From Fimbriimonadales bacterium (lineage in GTDB: Bacteria > Armatimonadota > Fimbriimonadia > Fimbriimonadales > ATM1), in the NCBI GenBank assembly GCA_026129745.1, contig JAHCHL010000004.1, forward strand, positions 1-64,000: DNA of 64,000 nucleotides, written 5' to 3'. Position 1 is the first letter of the stretch. Each line of letters starts with the position of its first letter. Under the pieces are notes generated by a model. That model had not been told where the DNA came from. It saw nothing but the letters and a program-made list of their open reading frames with translations, and ran no database searches. This document shows positions 25,078-35,576 of the stretch, piece by piece. Made by a program: the position numbers and the translations under genes.

Positions 25078-25992
25078 CTACGCCCTTTCGTCGGACTGCA
25101 TCTCTGCAGTTCGCAAGTGAACATCGCGCTGCGGATACGGAATCTCAATTCCCTGCTCGCGCAATTCCTTTAGAACTTGAAAATACACATTGCTCTTGAG
25201 TCTTGTAGGTCGGCGCAGATGCGAACTCGTAAACACCGTTAGACCGAATTCAATGCTCGAATCTGCAAAACCGAGAATCACCACATAAGGTTCCGGATCT
25301 TCAAGAACTCCCTCGGCGCGAAGCGCCGCGTCAATGAGCGCCTTCGTCACCTTTTCCGGATCGCTCTTATAGCTGACGCCAACCGTAAGGCGCAATCGTC
25401 GAACCGCTCCCGTTAGCGACCAATTGATTAGATTGCTGGAAAGCAGCCATGAGTTTGGAACGACGATCGCGGCCTGATCTCTCGTAACCAACACAGTCGA
25501 ATAACTTCCAATCTTGCTGACGTCGGCTTCCAACTCCTCGACTTCGATTCGGTCGCCCGGTCGGACTGTTCTGCCGAGCAACAGCACGATTCCGCTTACG
25601 AAGTTCTTTGCAATCTCTTGCAATCCGATGCCAATGCCAAGACCAAGCGCTCCGGAAAACAGCGCAACGCTCGTCAGATCGAGACCCATGTACGACACCG
25701 TTGCCGCAAGGCCAACGACGATAAGAACGTAGTACGTCAGGGTGGATATGGCGTTTTGCACGCCCTGATCGATCGTCGATTTTCTAAAGAGTCTCGAATG
25801 CAACAATCGGCGAATGAGCTTGGCAACAGCGAACGTGAGAAGAACCGCAAGAATGACTGTCAGAATCCGAGCGACCGAAAACTCCAGGTCTCCAAACTTG
25901 AACCTTGGCTCGTTCATCCACTCGATCGACTCGTAGAACCAGCTCACAATGATCCTTATAGTCTGGCACAGGTCCAGAAATCGAACTCGCAA
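25078..25992 (-). CDS. Small-conductance mechanosensitive ion channel (MscS family)
   Basis: 304 aa; the first in-frame start is used, though an internal Met at residue 26 (MNEPRFKFGD) is also plausible. Three hydrophobic helices include the pore helix GALGLGIGIGLQEIAKNFVSG, followed by GRTVRPGDRIEVEE, then the beta domain with IPNSWLLSSNLINW-type VVPNSWLLSSNLINW and the C-terminal alpha/beta region. Opens under membrane tension to release solutes during osmotic downshock. Divergent from the sugar dehydrogenase gene. Confidence 0.9.
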   Translation of the reverse strand: MRVRFLDLCQTIRIIVSWFYESIEWMNEPRFKFGDLEFSVARILTVILAVLLTFAVAKLIRRLLHSRLFRKSTIDQGVQNAISTLTYYVLIVVGLAATVSYMGLDLTSVALFSGALGLGIGIGLQEIAKNFVSGIVLLLGRTVRPGDRIEVEELEADVSKIGSYSTVLVTRDQAAIVVPNSWLLSSNLINWSLTGAVRRLRLTVGVSYKSDPEKVTKALIDAALRAEGVLEDPEPYVVILGFADSSIEFGLTVFTSSHLRRPTRLKSNVYFQVLKELREQGIEIPYPQRDVHLRTAEMQSDERA

Positions 25993-26052
25993 GGCCGAAT
26001 TCTAATGATCGATCGGAACTGCTGGAGAGCGAATCCTCGTCTTCAATGAGTA

Positions 26053-27171
26053 ATGATGTTTAAGGCTTACGTGGCAACTTGTACCGCTTTGCTGTGCGCT
26101 GCTTGCGGGAATTCCGCGGCTGAAGAGCCGCAAGCGACTTCGGATTTCAGAGTAGAAACAGTCGTCGAGAACGTCGAAGTTCCTTGGTCGATCGTGTTCA
26201 CGTCGAAAGACCGAATGCTGTTTACGGAACGCGCCGGCAGAGTTCGCTTATTCGAGAACGGTCAGCTTAGGCGCGAACCGATGATCGTTCTCGACGATGT
26301 TCGTGCTCGAAGCGAAGCGGGCCTCATGGGCATGTGTTTGCATCCAGACTATGCAACAAACAAGTTCGTCTATCTCGCTTACACGTCGACGAGTGAAAAC
26401 GGAAACGTTCGCGTCGTTCGTTTTAGAGACAATGGAACGCGGCTGGTTGAACCAAGCGTTATCATTTCGCGTATTCCCGCAGCACAGAATCATGCCGGAT
26501 GTCGAATTAGATTCGGTCCGGACAAGAAATTGTACATTACGACTGGCGATGCTCTCGACATGAACATCGCGCAGCGACTCGATTCTTTGGGCGGAAAGAT
26601 TCTGAGAATCAATGACGACGGTACGGTTCCGTCGGACAACCCATTCGTGAATCAACCAAATGCGCGCCCAGAAATCTGGTCATACGGTCATCGAAACCCG
26701 CAAGGCATCGATTGGCAACCCGGAACAAACCTGCTTTTCTCAACAGAACACGGACCATCCGGATTCGAGGGCAAAGGCGGAGGGGGGGACGAAGTCAACA
26801 TCGTCGAAAGGGGAAAGAACTATGGGTGGCCGATCATCCATCACAACATGACGCGAGATGGAATGGTGTCTCCGCTGCTCGAATACACTCCAGCAGAGGC
26901 TCCCGCAAGTGGAACGTTCTATCGCGGAAAACTCCTCGCAAAGTACAAGAACAACTTCTTCTTCGGGTGCTTGGTAGGCAATGGAATCATTCGGGTTGAA
27001 CTCGACGGAAGGCGCGTCGTTTCGCAAGAGAAGATCCTGAAAGAGCTGGGACGAATCCGCGAAGTCGCAGAAGGACCGGACGGCGCGATTTACTTCTCGA
27101 CCTCAAACCGCGACGGTCGAGGGAATCCGGCAAGAAACGACGACCGAATCATGCGGATCGTGCCACGATAG
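26053..27171 (+). CDS. PQQ-dependent soluble aldose/sugar dehydrogenase-like lipoprotein
   Basis: 372 aa with lipobox LLCAAC (Cys about 18). The six-bladed propeller family is recognised by VPWSIVFTSKDRMLFTERAG, GLMGMCLHPDY, NHAGCRIRFGPD, DGTVPSDNPF, YGHRNPQGIDW and GGDEVNIVERGKNYGWP. Enzymes of this family (Asd/GdhB) oxidise sugars in the periplasm with PQQ and calcium. The catalytic His is retained in NHAGC, although the usual NHNGG is altered. No PQQ synthesis genes are in the window. Confidence 0.92.
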   Translation: MMFKAYVATCTALLCAACGNSAAEEPQATSDFRVETVVENVEVPWSIVFTSKDRMLFTERAGRVRLFENGQLRREPMIVLDDVRARSEAGLMGMCLHPDYATNKFVYLAYTSTSENGNVRVVRFRDNGTRLVEPSVIISRIPAAQNHAGCRIRFGPDKKLYITTGDALDMNIAQRLDSLGGKILRINDDGTVPSDNPFVNQPNARPEIWSYGHRNPQGIDWQPGTNLLFSTEHGPSGFEGKGGGGDEVNIVERGKNYGWPIIHHNMTRDGMVSPLLEYTPAEAPASGTFYRGKLLAKYKNNFFFGCLVGNGIIRVELDGRRVVSQEKILKELGRIREVAEGPDGAIYFSTSNRDGRGNPARNDDRIMRIVPR

Positions 27172-27209
27172 TCGTTGCTATGATCGCGAACCACGCTCGA
27201 AGGTGCAGC

Positions 27210-27686
27210 ATGAAACTAAGATTTCTGCTTTCGGCTTTGCTTCTCGCCATCCCGATCGTTGCAATGTCTCAACCCGAGAATCCTGCGCTGCGGAGGGAAA
27301 TTGAGGGCGTATACAAGAAGTTCGACGCGGCTTATTCAAAGAAAGACATTGAAGGAATGATGGCTTTGCTCCACGGCTCGTATGTTCATGTCGACCCAAA
27401 TGGCTTCAAGTCGAACAAAGCGCAAATGAAGAAAGCTCAAGAAGAAGCACTGAGTGAAATACATTCCATCAAGTCTAAGTGCGTCGTAAATGCAATCTAT
27501 GATCACGGATCAGAAGTCGTCGCATGGATAACAATGACAGTAGACTCAAAGTTTGATGACGGCGAGAAGCTAATTTCATCAAGGTTTACGATGAAGTTCG
27601 CAGAAACGCTGGTGAAAACGGAAAAGGGTTGGCAGATAACTTTCTCTCAAGTATTGCCCGATTCATTTATCCTCCAGCTAACTTGA
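27210..27686 (+). CDS. Exported SnoaL/NTF2-like (DUF4440-type) protein
   Basis: 158 aa from the ATG at 27210, preceded by a plausible ribosome binding site (GAAGGTG). Signal peptide FLLSALLLAIPIVAMS, then REIEGVYKKFDAAYSKKDIEGMMALL and KGWQITFSQVL, the cone-fold pattern of the NTF2-like superfamily. Function in this lineage unknown. Its 3' end overlaps atpC on the other strand by about 20 bp. Confidence 0.8.
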   Translation: MKLRFLLSALLLAIPIVAMSQPENPALRREIEGVYKKFDAAYSKKDIEGMMALLHGSYVHVDPNGFKSNKAQMKKAQEEALSEIHSIKSKCVVNAIYDHGSEVVAWITMTVDSKFDDGEKLISSRFTMKFAETLVKTEKGWQITFSQVLPDSFILQLT

Positions 27687-28071
27687 TTCGGTTCGCTGCT
27701 CTTTCAAGCGCGGCGGTCGCGCGGTCAAGATTCAAATCGCTCGACTTCTCTTGCAGCCGCTGTTTCGCTCGTTCTGCGGCAGCCATCGCTCTGGCACGGT
27801 CGATGTCACCGCTTCGCTCAGCGGCGTCTGCAAGCACAATCACGTGCTCTCCGTCCGTTTCGAGAAAGCCTCCTGCGATGGCGACCTTTTGCATCGTGCC
27901 GCCGGCATCGCGAAACTCGAGAACGCCGACGCGAAGCTGCGTGATGAACGGTTCGTGCTGAGCCTGCACTCCGAGGTACCCCGTCACGCCTGGCGCGATT
28001 ACTGTATCCGTCAATTCGTCGATGACGGTTTTGTCCGGCGCAACAACTGAAAGCTGGAACGTCGACGCCAT
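27667..28071 (-). CDS. atpC: ATP synthase F1 epsilon subunit
   Basis: 134 aa. N-terminal beta sandwich with TVIDELTDTVIAPGVTGYLGV and EPFITQLRVGVLE, C-terminal two-helix domain rich in Ala and Arg (AAAERAKQRLQE). The C-terminal arm regulates ATPase activity. It lies 3 bp after atpD. No other ATP synthase genes are in the window, so atpDC form a separate unit from the remainder of the complex. Confidence 0.95.
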   Translation of the reverse strand: MASTFQLSVVAPDKTVIDELTDTVIAPGVTGYLGVQAQHEPFITQLRVGVLEFRDAGGTMQKVAIAGGFLETDGEHVIVLADAAERSGDIDRARAMAAAERAKQRLQEKSSDLNLDRATAALERAANRIKLAGG

Positions 28072-28074
28072 TGG

Positions 28075-29576
<1,502 letters not shown>

Positions 29577-29700
29577 TCGTACTGAGTGGGAATTGGTTCA
29601 CAGTTGATGAGCATCCTATGTGGCCTGATGGCAGCCAATACATCTGCATCGAAGCAGGCCAAAGAAAGCCCTTGCTTTTCTGCGACTTGTAGTACTCAAG

Positions 29701-30019
29701 TTGGAACATTCTGTGAAATCTGCGATATAATACGTGTGATATGCTTTTTGCCATGTCGGCGTAAATTCATGGCGATAAAGCACTTCAAGGGTGACTGACA
29801 GAGGGAGGATTCAATCCGAATCTGGGAGTCGATCAGTAATTTTGCTGGTGGTCATGGGTGCCCCAGCCTTGACTTGATTCGATCAAAAGGAGAAGGGCGA
29901 CAATCGTCCGAAAGGCGACCGCTTGCGGTGGCGCCCCAGGCTGAGTTACTGCTCTCACCTTTGGTCCAAGATGACTAGAGAACTTTGCACCCGGTAAGGG
30001 TGCTTGTAGGGAGAAATAA
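29701..30019 (+). promoter_or_regulatory. Candidate promoter and long 5' leader of the SdrD-type secreted protein gene
   Basis: TTGGAA (29701-29706) and TATAAT (29726-29731, 19-bp spacer) would start RNA near 29738, giving a leader of about 280 nt. Inside it, ACCGC-TT-GCGGT is a perfect hairpin, enclosed by GGGCG/CGCCC arms near 29896-29936, so the leader appears structured. No start codon with a good ribosome binding site is seen before 30020 (AGGGAGAAATAAATG). No known riboswitch class was recognised. Confidence 0.4.
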
Positions 30020-31336
30020 ATGAATAGATTCAAAGCAATGTGCGGCCTCCTCGCAGCGGCCGCGCTGGCAGTGGGAGGAGCAGGCACTTCTGCGTTCGCC
30101 TCCTGCCCAGACTCGATTACTCTCACGCTTGAGCCACAGAATCGACAGTTCACGATGACCTACGTGCCCGACAGCTATGCTGTCATCGGGGGCAACACGC
30201 ACATTTGCTATGACCTTGAGACGATCGGCCATAGTGAACAGCTGAGCCACTTCGTTATCGGTCTCTGCGTCGGGCAGAGCGTCGTATCTGTTGAATACAA
30301 CGGCGATCCCTTTTCAGACTACTCGGTTGGCCCAGACGGCTCGACAGGAGCATACGGTCTGAAGATTGGCAGTGACAATGAACCACCAAACGGCAGGTAT
30401 TGCATCGTAGTTCAAGGCGCATGGGAACTTGGCTGCACAACAGTGACGATGAAGAAGCAGAATCATCAGTCGGGCGAGATCAAAGGCATCTCTTGCAACC
30501 CGATCGTGGTCCCGCCCCAGTTCTGCATTGGCGGCGAGAAGTTCTACGATGCGAACGCCAACGGCCAGCGTGACCCGGGCGAACTGGGTATTCCTAACTT
30601 CCGAATCGCTTGGTCCTACACGACTCCGGACAATGTCGTCGTGTCTGGCACCGCCGTGACGGATGTTGATGGAATCTGGCGCGTTTGCGATATTCCAGAA
30701 GGATCGTCGTACAGCGCGTATGAGATGCTCCCACTGGGAACGTGGATCCAAACGATGCCGCTCGATCCTGTGACGCAACAGCCGACCGGATATGAAGGCA
30801 TCGTAAATGCAGACGTCCTTAATCTGGACTTCGGCAACCTTTGCCTTGGTGGCGGTGGCGGACACACGATGGGCTTCTGGTCGAACCCGAACGGAAGGCA
30901 ACTGTTCAATGCACAAGGCGGACTTGCCTTGGTCAATGCGCTGAACAAGGTCAACACCGCGGGCAACTTCGTTGGCCCATTCGCCAACCATTCGCAGTTC
31001 CGCTCTTGGCTCCTCGGCGCAAGCGCGACGAACATGGCATATATGCTCTCTGCTCAAAATGCGGCGATGAACCTCAACGTTCACGTCGGATTCGTCGATG
31101 GCAACTCGCTGGTTTACATCGGCGGAGGCTACGGAAACACGGGTGTGGGTAACAACTACATCTCGATCAACGACCTCATGCTCGCTGCGAATGCGAGTGT
31201 GGGCAGCGATCCGCTCACACTTGCCGGACATCCGGCACGCGACTATCAAGAAGCGTTGAAGAATGCGCTTGATGCGGCGAACAACAACCAAAACTTCGTT
31301 CAGCCAGTAGCGTGTCCTGTCAACTACGGCGACTAA
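30020..31336 (+). CDS. Secreted protein with SdrD B-like repeat domain
   Basis: 438 aa with a signal peptide ending near SAFAS. After an N-terminal Cys-containing domain, residues about 170-200 read GGEKFYDANANGQRDPGELG, a classic SdrD/CnaB-type strand with calcium-type DANANGQRD, and CDIPEGSSYSAYEML. Next is a GGGHTMGFWSNPNGRQLF motif and an all-beta/helical C-terminal domain. No catalytic residues recognised. Likely a surface or extracellular structural protein. It is followed by a strong hairpin shared with the convergent subtilase. Confidence 0.8.
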   Translation: MNRFKAMCGLLAAAALAVGGAGTSAFASCPDSITLTLEPQNRQFTMTYVPDSYAVIGGNTHICYDLETIGHSEQLSHFVIGLCVGQSVVSVEYNGDPFSDYSVGPDGSTGAYGLKIGSDNEPPNGRYCIVVQGAWELGCTTVTMKKQNHQSGEIKGISCNPIVVPPQFCIGGEKFYDANANGQRDPGELGIPNFRIAWSYTTPDNVVVSGTAVTDVDGIWRVCDIPEGSSYSAYEMLPLGTWIQTMPLDPVTQQPTGYEGIVNADVLNLDFGNLCLGGGGGHTMGFWSNPNGRQLFNAQGGLALVNALNKVNTAGNFVGPFANHSQFRSWLLGASATNMAYMLSAQNAAMNLNVHVGFVDGNSLVYIGGGYGNTGVGNNYISINDLMLAANASVGSDPLTLAGHPARDYQEALKNALDAANNNQNFVQPVACPVNYGD

Positions 31337-31361
31337 CCTCAACGTCCCGTAACGACCCATG

Positions 31362-31393
31362 GTGGCCGAGCCGGAAGATTCCGGCTCGGCCAC
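31362..31393. terminator. Strong hairpin between convergent genes
   Basis: A perfect 15-bp stem (GTGGCCGAGCCGGAA with a 2-nt loop) placed 25 bp after the secreted protein stop and 4 bp before the convergent subtilase stop. It can serve both directions; there is no strong T run. Confidence 0.8.
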
Positions 31394-31397
31394 TCAC

Positions 31398-33143
31398 TTA
31401 TTTCCTGACGTTCACAGTAGCTGACCACGCCGAGTTTCCTGCAGCATCGAAGGCGAGCACTCTGAGAGTGTGCCAACCCTTCTTTGCGGTCCTCGAGTTC
31501 CAGGTCATGGAGAACGGCGCGGCAGTCGATGTCGCAACACGCTTGTTGTTGACATAAAGCTCCACTTTGGTCACTCCTACGTTGTCGCGGGCGTCGACTG
31601 TTACGAGCGTGGTGTTCCCGATCGTGCTGCCTTCGAGCGGAGACAGTATTGTCACTGTCGGTGCCTGTGTGTCTGCTGCGACACGTTGAACCACAATTTC
31701 TGCTGAAGCGCTGTTCGAGGAATAGTCCTTTGCTTCAGCACGAATCGAGTGCTGACCTTCTGACCAATTGGATGCATTCAGTGTCCATGTATATGGAGCG
31801 GAGAACATTGTGCCTTGCGAAACACCGTTGACATACAGGGTAACGCTCTCAATCCCAACATTGTCGGTCGCACCGATCTTCACGCTGAACTGTCCTGAGA
31901 CTTGCTGTCCGTTCGATGGTTCCAATATCGTCACTTGTGGAGCTTCGACATCTGGGCTTCCGCCCCCACCGCCGCCGCCTTGCACTGCCATTTGGACTGC
32001 AGTTAGTGCGTTCGCTCTTCCGTGGCCGTAGTACATGTCCCAACCGGGTGCGCCAGCATCATCAGCAGAATCTTTCAGGATCTGCGCAACCTGGTCACCA
32101 GTCAACGATGGGTTTGCTGAGATGACGAGCGCTGCAATTCCGGCAACGGTTGGGGACGAAATCGAAGTTCCCGAAACAACGCCGTATCCACCGGCTCTGG
32201 TTGTTGAGCGTGCGTCGCCTGGGGCAGCGATGTCGATTGCAGGCCCATAGTTCGACCACGAATAAATGACGTTGTTCGCATCGAGTGCCCCAACTGTCAA
32301 GATGTATGGGTTGTCGGGATAGCTCCGGTACGCTCCTTGGTTGCCGGCAGAACTGGTTACAACGCCGCCTCGTGACATGAAGTATTGTGCAGCTGACCTT
32401 ACGGTCGAACTGTCGCTCATTTCGAAGCTGATGTTCGCGACGCGTGCACCCCTATCAGAAGACCAAGTCAACGCGCTCGCGGCCGTCGAGTAGTAACCGT
32501 AGCCTTGCGCGTCCGTAATTCGCATCGGCATGATTTTGCAGTTCCATGCGACCGATGCAATGCCTTTGCCATTGTTTCCAGCAGCTGCCGCAACGCCTGC
32601 TACTGCTGTTCCGTGTCCTGCGACATCGCTCGTGTCTGAGTTGTTTGAGAACGTATTCCATCCAGGAACGATGTTCGCAGCCAGGTCCTCATGTGTTGCA
32701 CTAACACCCGAGTCGAGAATGGCAATGATTACATCGGGGCTACCTGTTGTGTAGCTCCAGGCAAGTGGCGCATTGATTCTATTCAACTGCGGCTGATTCA
32801 CATACCACGGATCGTTTGGTGTCACTTGCGAAGATGCGATCGCTTTGTCCAATTCTGCAAACTCAACTCCAGGCCGATTCTTGATGGTGTTCAACGCGGC
32901 CTGTTCATTCGCATGTGCGGGCAGTCGGACGATCTTGACTCCAATGCTCGGAATCTCACTTTGCACTTGTCCCCCAACTGCATTTAGTGCCATCGACCTT
33001 TGGGCTGCTGTCGAGCTATCGGAGAATTTAACCAGCAAGCGCCCGGGTACATGTCCTTGGGCGCCAGCGCTTGAAACCGCTATGAACGTAAAGCCGAAGC
33101 TGGCTACCACGGCCAGAAATCGTAGAACTGTTAAATGGACCAT
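31398..33143 (-). CDS. Secreted subtilisin-family serine protease (S8) with two Ig-like domains
   Basis: 581 aa. Signal peptide and inhibitor-like propeptide (PGRLLVKFSDSS to about residue 105), then the catalytic domain with Asp144 (AILDSGV), His177 (GHGTAVAG), oxyanion Asn268 (SSAGNQG) and Ser327 (SGTSISSPT). After a Gly-rich linker come two bacterial Ig-like repeats that each begin with DxxAPxVTIL and have DNVGVxxVxLYVN. It should be secreted and self-processed. Convergent with the SdrD-type protein gene across the 15-bp stem. Confidence 0.96.
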   Translation of the reverse strand: MVHLTVLRFLAVVASFGFTFIAVSSAGAQGHVPGRLLVKFSDSSTAAQRSMALNAVGGQVQSEIPSIGVKIVRLPAHANEQAALNTIKNRPGVEFAELDKAIASSQVTPNDPWYVNQPQLNRINAPLAWSYTTGSPDVIIAILDSGVSATHEDLAANIVPGWNTFSNNSDTSDVAGHGTAVAGVAAAAGNNGKGIASVAWNCKIMPMRITDAQGYGYYSTAASALTWSSDRGARVANISFEMSDSSTVRSAAQYFMSRGGVVTSSAGNQGAYRSYPDNPYILTVGALDANNVIYSWSNYGPAIDIAAPGDARSTTRAGGYGVVSGTSISSPTVAGIAALVISANPSLTGDQVAQILKDSADDAGAPGWDMYYGHGRANALTAVQMAVQGGGGGGGSPDVEAPQVTILEPSNGQQVSGQFSVKIGATDNVGIESVTLYVNGVSQGTMFSAPYTWTLNASNWSEGQHSIRAEAKDYSSNSASAEIVVQRVAADTQAPTVTILSPLEGSTIGNTTLVTVDARDNVGVTKVELYVNNKRVATSTAAPFSMTWNSRTAKKGWHTLRVLAFDAAGNSAWSATVNVRK

Positions 33144-33280
33144 GATTCTTGTCTTGCTCGCTTTGCGCGAGAGTCGCGCAGGAGCACTCCTGAGGTCCTA
33201 TTCCTTCGAATCGGGAGGCTGTAACTCGTATAGAAACTTGTATCGAGTTCTTTCGGTTCGTTGCGTTATAATCGTTTCTG

Positions 33281-34852
33281 GTGAGCCATCTTCTCCTGCT
33301 CGTCGCCCTTCAGTTGCCGGTGGGCCCACATCTTCCGGCAAGAGTCGAGAGCGAAATCCACAGGCTAAATTCCGAAGCACAGGTGGCTCTTTCCGAGGGA
33401 AGGTTCGAAGATGCTCGAACAATCTTAAGCCACTGGCCAGGCGGCGCCATCGAGTACGAAATTGTTCGGTCAGAGGATACGGTTCCAAGCATTGTCGAAG
33501 AGGCCGCTCGGGATGCCGCTGATGTGTTCAGCACGGCCACAGAAGGAAAGCTGAGGTTTCTCGAAGGGCCAAATCCGCGCATTCGAATCGAGATCATCAA
33601 GTCAGCTCTACCCGGGGACCAACCACCAAAGTGGTCCGAAGGCAAAGTGCTTGCGAGAATCCCGTTAAGCTACGGCAATCCGACGAAAGAGATGCCTCGC
33701 CGGGCTATTGTCACCGCTATCGCACGTGCATTTGGCGTCGCTCTGGGTCACACACCAACTCAAGAGCATCGGACAGTAATGGGCGTCGACGACCGCGCTG
33801 AAACCTCCGCTCCTGTAACCCTATCCGATGATGAGCTGAAGATCATTAGGCATTTGTTGGATGCGCGCTCGCAATTAGTTGCCGCCGCGGAATCCGGCAA
33901 GAGAATTGTTCCAGCCAAACCGTTATTGTCGCTTTCTCCAACAGACATCAATCTGGGAACTGTCGACGAGGGTGATAAACCAACTGCAAGCGTCGTTATC
34001 AGAAATGAGGGAAATGCACCGCTCGAGATCGATTGGGAGATCTCTTGTCGATGCCTCATGGTGCCAACGAAGGAGCCGCTAATGCCCGGCGAATCGCGTG
34101 CTGTGCCGCTTGGAATCGACACCAAGGGGTTTCAAGGCAGTTTCTGGAAGGAAGTTTCACTCTATACGAACGATTGGGAGAATCTGAAAAACCAGATCGT
34201 ACTTCGTGTCGAGTCATTGCCATACTATCGCGTCATTCCGGACGGCATCACGAAGATCAATCTTAAGGATGAAGGTGAAACTGTTTATGAATTCATTGTT
34301 TACACCTTCATAGACAGAGGCTTGAAAATTCTTTCCACTAACCCAAGCATGAATGGACTGACTGCAGAAATCGAAACTTTCGATGGCGAAGTATTCGACC
34401 CCATCTTTTCAAAGTCCCCAACTAGGCGCAATGGTTATCGGGTCTTGGTGAGATTCAGCAGCGACTTTCCGAGCGGAACGGTTCAATGCAACGTATTGCT
34501 GTCCACAAATCTTGCCGCAAGACCGACATACAGCATTCTCATTCAAGCAAGCAAGGGACTTACCGCATCGCCGCAGTCGGTTTACTTCGGCGGTGTGCCG
34601 GCTAACACGGAATCTGTTCGCAGCTTTCGAGTGACTCACCCTACCGACGCTTTCAAAATACTGGAGATGAAGGCAGAGGGCGGCCCCTTCGAAGTTTTCG
34701 CGGCTGAAGACAACTCCTCGGGATTTGGATATCGTGTTAATGTGCAATTCAAAGGCGGCGCTCCAGGACCGCTTAGCGGCAAGGTTGTTATTCGAACTGA
34801 TCACCCAAAGTACAAGGAGATTGTGGTCCCGATTTCTGGGATGGCAAGATAA
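33281..34852 (+). CDS. Secreted protein with DUF1573 domain
   Basis: 523 aa, GTG start with a short hydrophobic leader (SHLLLLVALQLPVG). The N-terminal ~200 residues have a pattern reminiscent of secreted peptidases or chaperones (AIARAFGVALGHTP) but without a clear active site. Residues about 215-310 form a DUF1573 (ASH/MSP-like) domain: LSLSPTDINLGTVDEGDKP, VVIRNEGNAPLEIDWEISCRC. The C terminus repeats the pattern (ASPQSVYFGGVPANTESVRSF). DUF1573 proteins are cell-surface or periplasmic, and a Cys in SCRC is typical. Function unknown. Confidence 0.78.
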   Translation: MSHLLLLVALQLPVGPHLPARVESEIHRLNSEAQVALSEGRFEDARTILSHWPGGAIEYEIVRSEDTVPSIVEEAARDAADVFSTATEGKLRFLEGPNPRIRIEIIKSALPGDQPPKWSEGKVLARIPLSYGNPTKEMPRRAIVTAIARAFGVALGHTPTQEHRTVMGVDDRAETSAPVTLSDDELKIIRHLLDARSQLVAAAESGKRIVPAKPLLSLSPTDINLGTVDEGDKPTASVVIRNEGNAPLEIDWEISCRCLMVPTKEPLMPGESRAVPLGIDTKGFQGSFWKEVSLYTNDWENLKNQIVLRVESLPYYRVIPDGITKINLKDEGETVYEFIVYTFIDRGLKILSTNPSMNGLTAEIETFDGEVFDPIFSKSPTRRNGYRVLVRFSSDFPSGTVQCNVLLSTNLAARPTYSILIQASKGLTASPQSVYFGGVPANTESVRSFRVTHPTDAFKILEMKAEGGPFEVFAAEDNSSGFGYRVNVQFKGGAPGPLSGKVVIRTDHPKYKEIVVPISGMAR

Positions 34853-34855
34853 AGC

Positions 34856-34930
34856 TGGAGCCGGCGACAGGACTTGAACCCGCGACCCGCTGTTTACAAA
34901 ACAGCCGCTCTACCACTGAGCTACGCCGGC
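34856..34930 (-). tRNA. tRNA-Thr (anticodon TGT)
   Basis: 75 nt including an encoded CCA. Acceptor GCCGGCG/CGCCGGC with discriminator T, D arm GCTCAGTGGTAGAGC, anticodon arm GCTGT-TTTGTAA-ACAGC (anticodon TGT, reads ACA), five-nt variable loop and T arm with TTCAAGT loop. Two GU pairs in the T stem. It begins 3 bp downstream of the DUF1573 protein stop, on the opposite strand. Confidence 0.97.
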
Positions 34931-35101
34931 GACCGCGCTATTTTATCCCCTACGGCGCAGACGCCGAGGCGAAGATCTGATTACATTGCCTGGTTAATGC
35001 AACCCCGACTATGGGAGGAAACCCTTTGAGAAAGCCAACGACCGCGACCCACGGTCTGCATTGCACCTATTTGCACGCCTCTTGATCGGCTCACGGAAGC
35101 T

Positions 35102-35132
35102 GGCTCTCACTCCATTTGGAGGGTTTTGAGCC
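35102..35132 (+). promoter_or_regulatory. Hairpin covering the ribosome binding site of the first pseudopilin gene
   Basis: Nested stems GGCTC/GAGCC and CTCC/GGAG (loop ATTT) place the GGAGG ribosome binding site (35118-35122) in the inner stem, with the ATG immediately after the outer stem. This form can sequester the site in the manner of a thermometer or autoregulatory leader. Inference from pairing only. Confidence 0.45.
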
Positions 35133-35573
35133 ATGAGACCCAAGCGCAGAAGTTCCGGATTTACAATCATCGAAGTAGCCGTCGCGCTCTTCATCGTGCT
35201 TGGCGGTGCACTGATCTTCTCGGTCCTGATGACCATGGCCGTGAAGTCCGGCAAGATGGTTGGCAACCACCAACAGGCCGTCAGCATCGTTCAACACAAA
35301 GTCGACCAGTTGCGCGCAGTAGGGTTCGGGAGGCTGACCCATATCGAGCTCTCCGATGCCGGAATCATCGATGCCGTTCCCGACGAAGCTCCATTCACAT
35401 TCACTGAAATCGATCGGCTTGAACAGTTCTTTCCAAACCCTGTCGGAACCATCCAAGTCCAGGACATCGGCATCAATGTTCGCCAAGTGACGGTGACGCT
35501 TGTTTGGACCGGCAGCGCATCGCGGCAAGGCAACGGCCAGATGTCTGTCACTACCTACATTTCAAGGAGTTAG
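35133..35573 (+). CDS. Type IV pilus minor pseudopilin, PilV-like (module A)
   Basis: 146 aa. RRSSG-FTIIEVAVAL is a prepilin leader with cleavage after Gly and conserved Glu5. The following helix and soluble domain (SIVQHKVDQLRAVGF, TVTLVWTGSAS) match the PilV/GspI style of minor pilins. Parallel member of module B is the gene at 37862. The genes A1-A3 are spaced 3 and 1 bp. Such minor pilins initiate pilus or pseudopilus assembly. Confidence 0.85.
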   Translation: MRPKRRSSGFTIIEVAVALFIVLGGALIFSVLMTMAVKSGKMVGNHQQAVSIVQHKVDQLRAVGFGRLTHIELSDAGIIDAVPDEAPFTFTEIDRLEQFFPNPVGTIQVQDIGINVRQVTVTLVWTGSASRQGNGQMSVTTYISRS

Positions 35574-35576
35574 CTT

